From Acanthamoeba castellanii str. Neff (Eukaryota > Discosea > Longamoebia > Acanthamoebidae), in contig NW_004457466.1 of NCBI RefSeq assembly GCF_000313135.1, forward strand, positions 525,460 to 537,359: a stretch of 11,900 nt of DNA, given 5' to 3'. Made by a program: the position numbers and the translations under genes. The notes under the pieces are model-generated. The model was not told the origin of the DNA and did not search any database. It saw only the letters and a program-made list of their open reading frames with translations. Of this stretch, positions 7,915 to 11,900 are shown piece by piece; position 1 is the stretch's first letter, and the number at the start of each line of letters is the position of its first letter.

Positions 7915-8010
7915 CGGTGTCCTGTCGTCTGCAACCACCATAAAACCCTAACCAAAAAAAGGGCACCAGTTGCCCATTGTTTTAGTGCCATGGACTACAT
8001 ACACACGCCG
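7850..8010. other. Boundary between CpG-depleted and CpG-rich DNA
   Basis: Left of here CpG is about one per 100 bases or less, with TG and CA dinucleotides dominant. Right of here it is around ten per 100 bases. The change takes place across the dUTPase 5' end and the 75-base gap (7915-7989) before the next start. The gap contains A-rich sequence and one CCCTAA unit. No repeat, target duplication or integrase site is visible. Confidence 0.85.
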
Positions 8011-8334
8011 CTCATGAAGCGCACCTGTGCCAAGTGTTCACAGAAGTGCTCATGCGACGATTCGTACGCCCTGTTCTGGAGTCAGCGGGGCGACAGCGTC
8101 AATGTCCTGCAGGCGATCTCTCTCGATGATGACGACGAGTTTCAGAGCATCGAAGTGGCGCCTGCATTTCTGGCCAATCTTGAACACTGGCGATCCGAGC
8201 ACAAGAAGAACAACGCGCTCGAATGGTGGTTGCCACTCCACGTCGAAGACGGTGCCAAACTCAAGGAGCCCATGAAGGCCGCGCGCTACAACATGAAGCC
8301 CATGTTTGTGTGTGATCTTTGTATGCCTAAATGA
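7990..8334 (+). CDS. Hypothetical zinc-binding protein, 114 residues, intact
   Basis: ATG 7990 to TGA 8332-8334. Two CxxC pairs bracket the protein: CAKC at 13-16, with further Cys at 20 and 22, and CDLC at 108-111 just before the end. This is consistent with one zinc site joining the termini. The middle contains an acidic run (SLDDDDEFQ) and a Trp-rich segment. The frame is open far upstream to 7420, but that part lies in CpG-poor DNA antisense to dUTPase and is not coding. Codon use is CpG-rich and the frame is intact. The start is divergent from dUTPase; the end overlaps the convergent neighbour by 8 bases. No family recognised. Confidence 0.7.
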   Translation: MDYIHTPLMKRTCAKCSQKCSCDDSYALFWSQRGDSVNVLQAISLDDDDEFQSIEVAPAFLANLEHWRSEHKKNNALEWWLPLHVEDGAKLKEPMKAARYNMKPMFVCDLCMPK

Positions 8335-8704
8335 ACAACATGGTCATTTCGATGAGCTCTGAGGGCAGACGCTTCAATAGCACACGGATCGTCCCAAAAT
8401 AGCACTGGCGGCGCCAATATGCGCGCGCTGCATCCGGTATGCGATCCTGCAGCTTGCGCTTTCTTCTCTGTTGTTTGTCAATCTTGTGGCCGTGCACACC
8501 GAGCTTCGCGATAACGCTTACATGTTTGCGGTATTCGGACCCTCGATCGCCGCAGCTGCTCTTCTCGAGTACGATGCCTCGTCCGGACCATGACGCCAAG
8601 AAATAGGTGCAGCCGCTCGGATTGTGTGTGCCCGGCACGACCTCGCGACAGAGGCACTCGTTGGAGGGGTACTGTCTTCTTTTTGGGATATCGCTCGGGA
8701 ACAT
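8327..8704 (-). CDS. Hypothetical basic protein, 125 residues
   Basis: The ATG at 8704 overlaps the stop of the upstream thioredoxin-like gene as TAATG, so the two probably share a transcript or termination-reinitiation. The frame runs to TAG 8329-8327. The protein has Cys in its first half, a very basic middle (DKQQRRKRKLQDR) and a C-terminal hydrophobic segment with LPSEL that faintly recalls an F-box start; too little remains after it to call an F-box. Third positions are strongly G/C. The frame is intact. Function unknown; the basic stretch could bind nucleic acid or act as a nuclear signal. Confidence 0.6.
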   Translation of the reverse strand: MFPSDIPKRRQYPSNECLCREVVPGTHNPSGCTYFLASWSGRGIVLEKSSCGDRGSEYRKHVSVIAKLGVHGHKIDKQQRRKRKLQDRIPDAARAYWRRQCYFGTIRVLLKRLPSELIEMTMLFI

Positions 8705-9180
8705 TAGTGTGTGGTCGCGAAGCTAGCGTAGCCGGCGGGCGTGCGCGGCCCCTTGTGGACCTCGCGGGTCCTTCCGTCGGTGTGATACCGAATTACAGTG
8801 GGGAAACTGCCCACGGGATGTCCCTTGGGTATGTTGCGCGACTCGACGGCATACATGAGCGCGTCGCCCGTAATGCGCGACGCCTCGAGGAACGCCGGCA
8901 GGGCCTGCCTGCAGTAGCCACACCAGTCCGCGTAGTACATGACGACGCAATCATTGTGATGCTCGACCTTGCTGAGCTCAGCGGCACCGAGGAAATGGAC
9001 CTCGTAACCCTTCGCCGCGGCCTCCTCCGTCATCTTCTTGGGGTCCAGCGCCGATGTCTTGCCAGCATCCGGCCTGCCCTTGACGTCGGTCTTGGCCATG
9101 ATCGCGAACCCGACAATCACCACCACGACGAGCACGACGAACCCGATGATGAGCGACCTGTCTTTCTCGGTGGACGACAT
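8704..9180 (-). CDS. Membrane-anchored thioredoxin-like protein
   Basis: 158 residues. An N-terminal transmembrane segment (residues 9-29, LIIGFVVLVVVVIVGFAIM) follows a short polar head. After a linker comes a thioredoxin fold: a beta strand (DCVVMYYAD), active site WCGYC with the redox pair at 87 and 90, the following helix, and the conserved Pro in SFPT (127). The likely role is thiol-disulfide exchange on membrane or virion proteins, as in the cytoplasmic redox systems of large DNA viruses; oxidase, reductase or isomerase cannot be separated by eye. The frame extends upstream to 9216, but the Met at 9180 directly precedes the polar head and the upstream part reads poorly. Intact, CpG-rich. 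Its stop overlaps the next gene's ATG. Confidence 0.85.
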   Translation of the reverse strand: MSSTEKDRSLIIGFVVLVVVVIVGFAIMAKTDVKGRPDAGKTSALDPKKMTEEAAAKGYEVHFLGAAELSKVEHHNDCVVMYYADWCGYCRQALPAFLEASRITGDALMYAVESRNIPKGHPVGSFPTVIRYHTDGRTREVHKGPRTPAGYASFATTH

Positions 9181-9223
9181 GTTTCCGCCCCATGCACACA
9201 AAAAAGACTTTGCCAACGCAACG

Positions 9224-9229
9224 TTTATT
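9224..9229 (-). terminator. AATAAA polyadenylation-type signal
   Basis: AATAAA on the minus strand, three bases after the jelly-roll gene stop. Similar signals touch the stops at 2803, 4920, 7456, 10475 and 11306. Confidence 0.5.
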
Positions 9230-9231
9230 TT

Positions 9232-9824
9232 TTAGGCAGTGGAGGCTCCGTTACGGGGCTGAACGTGGAACTTGGTGGCCACGCCGACGGCCAGCGGGAG
9301 GGCGACGGTGCTGGTCTGCGCGGCCTGCACCCAGATCTCGTCACCGGCGATGAAGTTGCCGAGGGTCTGCGCGTGGAGGACCATGGGGATCGCCGAGTTG
9401 GCCGACGGCTGCTTGGTGTCCTGCGCGATCACATAGGGCGTGGCGCCGCGCTTGAGCACGATCTGGATGGAGCGCTGGCCGGCGTTGTTGGCACCCGACG
9501 CGGCGAAGGTGACGGTGGCGCCGACTGCGAGGCAAAGGCCACCATGTACTTGCCGGTGGTCACGACGACGGGGCCGGCGGCGAGGTTCGGGCTGCCGGTC
9601 GAGGACCAGGCCAGGATGGGCGCGTAGATGCCGTCACCGGGTATGTTCTGGGCGGAGCCGAGCCACACCGACGAGAAAGCCTGGTTGACATCGATGGGTC
9701 CCGTGGGCTGGGAGTCGAGCGGGACGACGGGGGCCACGAGCGAGAGGGAGCCCCCGCCACAGCTGCCACATCCGTAGGCGCGCTCGGCATCGGTGATGGT
9801 GGCGTCGTTCTGCTGCTGTGCCAT
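9232..9824 (-). pseudogene. Probable beta jelly-roll virion protein, one-base frameshift
   Basis: ATG 9824 to TAA 9234-9232. The first frame runs to about 9530, after TTGKYMVAF. The coding signal then continues one frame over (VGATVTFAASGANNAGQRSI ...). Adding one base near 9525-9537 makes 198 codons. The N-terminus is Gly/Cys-rich (YGCGSCGGGS). The rest is strand-forming and rich in Val, Thr and Ala. Phrases such as GKYMVAF, QRSIQIVL and NFIAGDEIWVQAAQTS match the layout of C1q/TNF-like jelly rolls: a start strand, an RSI..L strand, then a GD turn before a strand. A structural or surface role in the particle is inference. The break may be sequencing error rather than decay. AATAAA lies directly after the stop (9229-9224). 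Confidence 0.6.
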
Positions 9825-9829
9825 TGTTG

Positions 9830-9835
9830 TTTATA
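9830..9835 (-). promoter_or_regulatory. TATA box for the jelly-roll gene
   Basis: TATAAA on the minus strand, about five bases before the ATG at 9824. If used as a normal TATA box, the transcript would start inside the coding sequence. It may instead act as a late-type initiator overlapping the transcript start. Confidence 0.4.
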
Positions 9836-9852
9836 GTGTGGCTGTGGCGAGG

Positions 9853-9858
9853 TATAAA
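9853..9858 (+). promoter_or_regulatory. TATA box for the tail-anchored protein gene
   Basis: TATAAA lies 61 bases before ATG 9919, in the 94-base divergent gap, together with a CCATCCCATCCCAT tract. Confidence 0.5.
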
Positions 9859-9918
9859 TCGATGCGACGTGAAGACGCGGGGGTATCTTTTTTCACCCTT
9901 CCATCCCATCCCATCAGG

Positions 9919-10475
9919 ATGAGGAACGGGGTTGCGTTTTACTCCAACACGATGAACGCGCCCAACGCCGAATTCGCCTCTCACTTTGCGGGCGTCGCGC
10001 CGTTCGGCGGTCGGGCGTGGGCGGTGCCGCGTCCCACGTTCACGGGTAAAATGAACAAGAAGAAACACGGCATCAAGTCGCCACGCGGGATCCGCGCCAA
10101 TGTCGATCGGCCCGAATTCACCACCTTCATCGTCGGACAGGACTGCGCCATCCGGCAGGTCGACATCTCGCTTCTGTTCGCCGGCATTTACGCCAAGCAG
10201 GACCCAACGTCGTGCGGGCGGCCTTTGTGGATTGCGTGCAGCAGCGCAGGTTCCTCGCCATCTTCGATCAGGCGGGCAAGCGCATCGGCGGATTCACGCT
10301 CGGCGGGATCAAGGACGAGGAGTGGGCGACCGTCAAGAAAGCACAGAAGAAACGCGACACCGCACACAGGCGGGATCGCAAGTATCGCATCGCACTAATC
10401 GTCGTGCTGGTGGTGGCGGCCATTCTGTTGGCCGCGGGTGTCATAGCGGCGGTGACAACGACGAGTCTCTTCTGA
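9919..10475 (+). pseudogene. Tail-anchored membrane protein, one-base frameshift
   Basis: ATG 9919 gives a basic N-terminal half (about residues 35-60 carry KMNKKKHGIKSPRGIR). Near 10190-10205 the coding frame moves by one base; with one base added the gene is 186 codons ending TGA 10473-10475. The second part (FVDCVQQRRFLAIFDQAGKR...) ends in a charged helix and a strong C-terminal membrane segment (ALIVVLVVAAILLAAGVIAA), so it is a type II tail-anchored protein. ATG 9862 is in frame and four bases after the TATA box, but the Met at 9919 fits promoter distance better. Function unknown; membrane or virion placement is inferred. The frameshift could be a base-calling error. Confidence 0.55.
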
Positions 10476-10477
10476 AT

Positions 10478-10483
10478 AATAAA
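10478..10483 (+). terminator. AATAAA polyadenylation-type signal
   Basis: AATAAA two bases after the stop of the tail-anchored protein gene and just before the next ATG. Confidence 0.4.
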
Positions 10484-10489
10484 ACGACG

Positions 10490-10657
10490 ATGACGTGCTC
10501 TGATGACGACAGCGTGACAAACACCACCCCGACGGAGCTGCCCTTTTCGTTTGTGGACTCTTTGGACAAGAGGCGCAGGCGAACCAAAAGGGCGATCATC
10601 TTGTGTATCGTCTGTTTTCCCGTCGGATTGGCCTACATGGCATATCACAGGCTATAA
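10490..10657 (+). CDS. Small single-TM protein, 55 residues
   Basis: ATG 10490 to TAA 10655-10657, 14 bases after the previous stop. It has an acidic, Thr-rich N-terminus, a basic cluster (DKRRRRTKR) and then a hydrophobic segment (AIILCIVCFPVGLAYMAY) to the end. The positive cluster before the segment suggests the N-terminus stays in the cytoplasm. The frame is open far upstream, but that part is antiparallel to better coding in another frame. No family recognised. Confidence 0.55.
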   Translation: MTCSDDDSVTNTTPTELPFSFVDSLDKRRRRTKRAIILCIVCFPVGLAYMAYHRL

Positions 10658-10660
10658 ATA
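10653..10660 (+). promoter_or_regulatory. TATA box (TATAAATA)
   Basis: TATAAATA overlaps the stop of the 55-residue gene and lies 32 bases before ATG 10692, a normal TATA-to-start distance with a short leader. The leader is T-rich. Confidence 0.6.
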
Positions 10661-10691
10661 CGCCGACTTTTGTCTTTTTTCCACCAACAAC

Positions 10692-10942
10692 ATGTCCGAC
10701 GACGGCGTGAGGCGCAGGGTGAGGATTATCGAGTACGAGACAGGTGTGGACGCCAGAGTTTCGCCCAGCCTTGTCCGGGCTGTTTGACGAGCACGTTCGA
10801 TTTCTACAAGTGCGAGGATTGCCGGCGCGAGACCTGCAAGTCTTGCACGATGACAGACGGATGGGAACGGCGTGTAAACGACGGCGTCTTCTTGTGTTTG
10901 AGATGCCATCGTCTGCACATGATTCGCATGGACAAAGGTTGA
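10692..10942 (+). pseudogene. Zinc-finger protein, one-base frameshift
   Basis: ATG 10692, 32 bases after a TATAAATA box. The first frame (about 17 residues) loses coding character near 10742-10760. The next frame carries the zinc motif: PCPGC, then KCEDCRRETCKSC, and later CLRC followed by HRLH. One added base makes 84 codons ending TGA 10940-10942. The pattern CxxC-x12-CxxC-x4-CxxC plus a last CxxC suggests two crossed zinc sites, like FYVE/RING/PHD folds, though the class cannot be fixed. C-x2-C-x4-C also occurs in the decayed gene at 2858, so the two may be paralogues. Starting the protein in the second frame would need a non-ATG codon. Confidence 0.55.
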
Positions 10943-10951
10943 GAACAATAC

Positions 10952-11306
10952 ATGGAAGACACCATCAAACGACGCGTGGTATGCGCTGCGTGGGCAAAAG
11001 ATGGCCCATGCCGCGGTGATCCTGCGCAACATGGGCAACATCCACCCGTTCCGCGACGGTCCCATATTCGAGAGGGCGCACACCGTGCACGTGGAAGGCT
11101 GCGATAAGAACTTTGTGTACTACTGGTGCGACGAACAGACGTTTCCGAGCGCGATCGACGTTTACCTCAACAGCCATCCTTGCGATCCCGATGTGCTGTG
11201 GCGGTGGCACATCAGTGCGACGATCATCTGGCTCGGGCGTCGCTACGCCGAGTACAAGGGTCGCTGGGCCAATAACCGCGAGGCGGTAAAGGTCGCCGAT
11301 GAATAA
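10952..11306 (+). CDS. Hypothetical protein, 101 residues from ATG 11001 (or longer with a frameshift)
   Basis: The reliable frame is ATG 11001 to TAA 11304-11306. It is rich in Trp, Tyr and His, with Cys at a few positions (EGCDKNFVYYWCDE and HPCDPDVLWRWH). An ATG at 10952, nine bases after the previous stop, opens a different frame (EDTIKRRVVCAAWAK) that would join in by dropping one base in the AAAAG run at 10996-11000. That longer version would be 117 residues. The choice cannot be made from sequence alone. The stop overlaps AATAAA (11302-11307). No family recognised. Confidence 0.55.
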
Positions 11307-11347
11307 ATGGGCCCGCTGAGCCTTTCGTTCATCCACTCCGCTACGCC

Positions 11348-11837
11348 ATGAGCAACACCACCCCCACAAAACACGACAACATCCAGCGCTGCATCCAGGC
11401 GGCCTACGAAGGAGATCTGGACACCGTCAAGTCCCTCACCGGATATCGTTGCATCCGCACACTCGAACGAGCCATCGAGGGCGGTCATCTGCCAGTCATC
11501 GAGTACATACTCTCGGAGAGGGAAGCGCGATCCAACGCAGCTCGTGCCGCGATGCCATCGCGGCAGGCCACTTTGAAGTGCTCAAGTTTCTTCGTTCGCG
11601 TGGCGCCAAGTTGGATCACGGCGTCGTCTACATGGCCGCCCAGGTCGGTCGAATCGACATGCTGCAGTGGCTGATAGATGAGGAGCACCTGCCTGTCGAC
11701 CAGTGCGCGTATTCGGCAGTGGCCGAAGGTGGACATTCGGACATTCGGACGCGGCAGCACAGACGGGTGGTCTGGAGCTGGGCGTTTCATGTACAACTTT
11801 TTACACCAAAACGTGTTTTACAAGGCGTTGGTTTTGA
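11348..11837 (+). pseudogene. Ankyrin-type repeat protein with a frameshift and an 8-base tandem duplication
   Basis: ATG 11348. About four or five ankyrin-like units are visible, with the usual A..GH...V..L rhythm: AAYEGDLDTVKSL, AIEGGHLPVIEYIL, then in the next frame AIAAGHFEVLKFLRSRGAK, MAAQVGRIDMLQWLIDE and AVAEGGHSD. The frame shifts by one base around 11515-11550. At 11731-11746 an exact 8-base tandem copy breaks the frame again; ignoring one copy, the frame continues to TGA 11835-11837. Ankyrin repeats bind other proteins; in large viruses they are often host-interaction or ubiquitin-adaptor parts, but no F-box is seen here. The 3' end overlaps the convergent gene by 20 bases. Confidence 0.6.
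11731..11746. repeat. 8-base tandem duplication in the ankyrin gene
   Basis: GGACATTC is repeated twice without a gap, followed by a partial third GGAC. Its length is not a multiple of three and the reading frame changes across it. Confidence 0.8.
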
Positions 11838-11900
11838 GTGCGGCCATGCGCACGGCGGAGAGGCCCAGCGACACGGGCAGCTGGCTGGGGGGCCAGACAC
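11818..11900 (-). CDS. C-terminal end of an unknown gene, cut by window edge
   Basis: A minus-strand frame is open from the right edge and ends at TAA 11820-11818. The 26 visible residues (ending SAVRMAALKTNAL) have almost every third base G or C, which supports coding. Too little is present to name a family. It converges on the ankyrin gene. Confidence 0.5.
   Translation of the reverse strand, partial: VWPPSQLPVSLGLSAVRMAALKTNAL

Noticed and set aside
7943..7953. CCCTAA telomere-like unit at the composition boundary
   Set aside because: Only one unit is present, and a similar CCCTAAC occurs by chance at 1431. No tandem array, so not evidence of a telomeric join.
7420..8334. One 304-residue plus-strand gene across the boundary
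   Set aside because: Its first 190 codons lie mostly antisense to a clearly recognisable dUTPase; only the part from ATG 7990 is coding.
8590..9627. Long plus-strand ORF of 345 codons
   Set aside because: It is antisense to the thioredoxin-like and jelly-roll genes, Arg/Gly/His-rich and without domain character, as expected for the shadow of G/C-rich codons.
9232..11837. Programmed -1 ribosomal frameshifting
   Set aside because: No slippery heptamer of the X XXY YYZ type is visible at the shift points, and several unrelated genes show the same kind of break.
1..11900. tRNA, rRNA, CRISPR arrays, insertion sequences
   Set aside because: No cloverleaf-like segments, spaced direct repeats, terminal inverted repeats or transposase motifs were seen by eye.

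Overview
The window looks like eukaryotic large-DNA-virus sequence (Nucleocytoviricota-like). Genes are compact and lie on both strands with very short gaps. Several families are typical of such viruses: dUTPase, Ser/Thr kinase, PP2C phosphatase, a membrane-anchored thioredoxin, an ankyrin-type protein, small one-TM proteins and Cys-rich zinc proteins. TATA boxes stand before genes and AATAAA signals sit on or beside stop codons. The first gene appears to contain GT-AG introns. No gene here identifies a virus family, so this placement is inference.

The most striking feature is a sharp change in base chemistry at about 7,850-8,010. To the left (1-7,850) CpG is almost absent and TpG/CpA are very common. 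To the right CpG is abundant. By hand count, 2101-2220 has no CpG and 8041-8160 has 13. The left-hand genes can still be read, but conserved Arg codons have become TGA, TGG or TGT, and other motif residues changed as expected for CpG to TpG/CpA. This is the footprint of deamination of methylated CpG. The left part therefore looks like an old, methylated, decayed viral copy in a host genome, and the right part looks younger or unmethylated.

Left layout: an intron-containing unknown gene entering from the edge (+, 2-1265); a poorly resolved stretch with CT repeats and a possible short exon and intron (1266-1639); a kinase pseudogene (+, 1640-2462); a small open frame (+, 2459-2803); a zinc-finger pseudogene (+, 2858-3145); a two-TM ORF (-, 3172-3423); two unknown genes (+, 3522-4238 and 4313-4920); a PP2C pseudogene (-, 4917-5762); a Trp-rich ORF (-, 5807-6058); an unknown ORF (-, 6216-6521) divergent from a Cys-rich frameshifted gene (+, 6597-about 7056); a weak ORF (-, 7086-7355); and a full-length dUTPase pseudogene with three in-frame TGA codons (-, 7456-7914).

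Right layout: an intact zinc-binding ORF (+, 7990-8334); an unknown basic protein (-, 8327-8704) directly downstream of a membrane-anchored thioredoxin-like protein (-, 8704-9180); a probable jelly-roll virion protein (-, 9232-9824), divergent from a tail-anchored protein (+, 9919-10475); a 55-residue membrane protein (+, 10490-10657); a zinc finger (+, 10692-10942); an unknown protein (+, 10952/11001-11306); an ankyrin-type protein (+, 11348-11837); and the C-terminal end of another gene (-, 11818-11900). Five of these right-hand genes need a one-base correction or removal of a small duplication to read through. That is either early indel decay or uncorrected sequencing error.

Functionally, the right side mixes virion or membrane proteins (thioredoxin, jelly roll, tail-anchored proteins) with zinc and ankyrin host-interaction types. 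The left side holds nucleotide metabolism (dUTPase) and a kinase/phosphatase pair.
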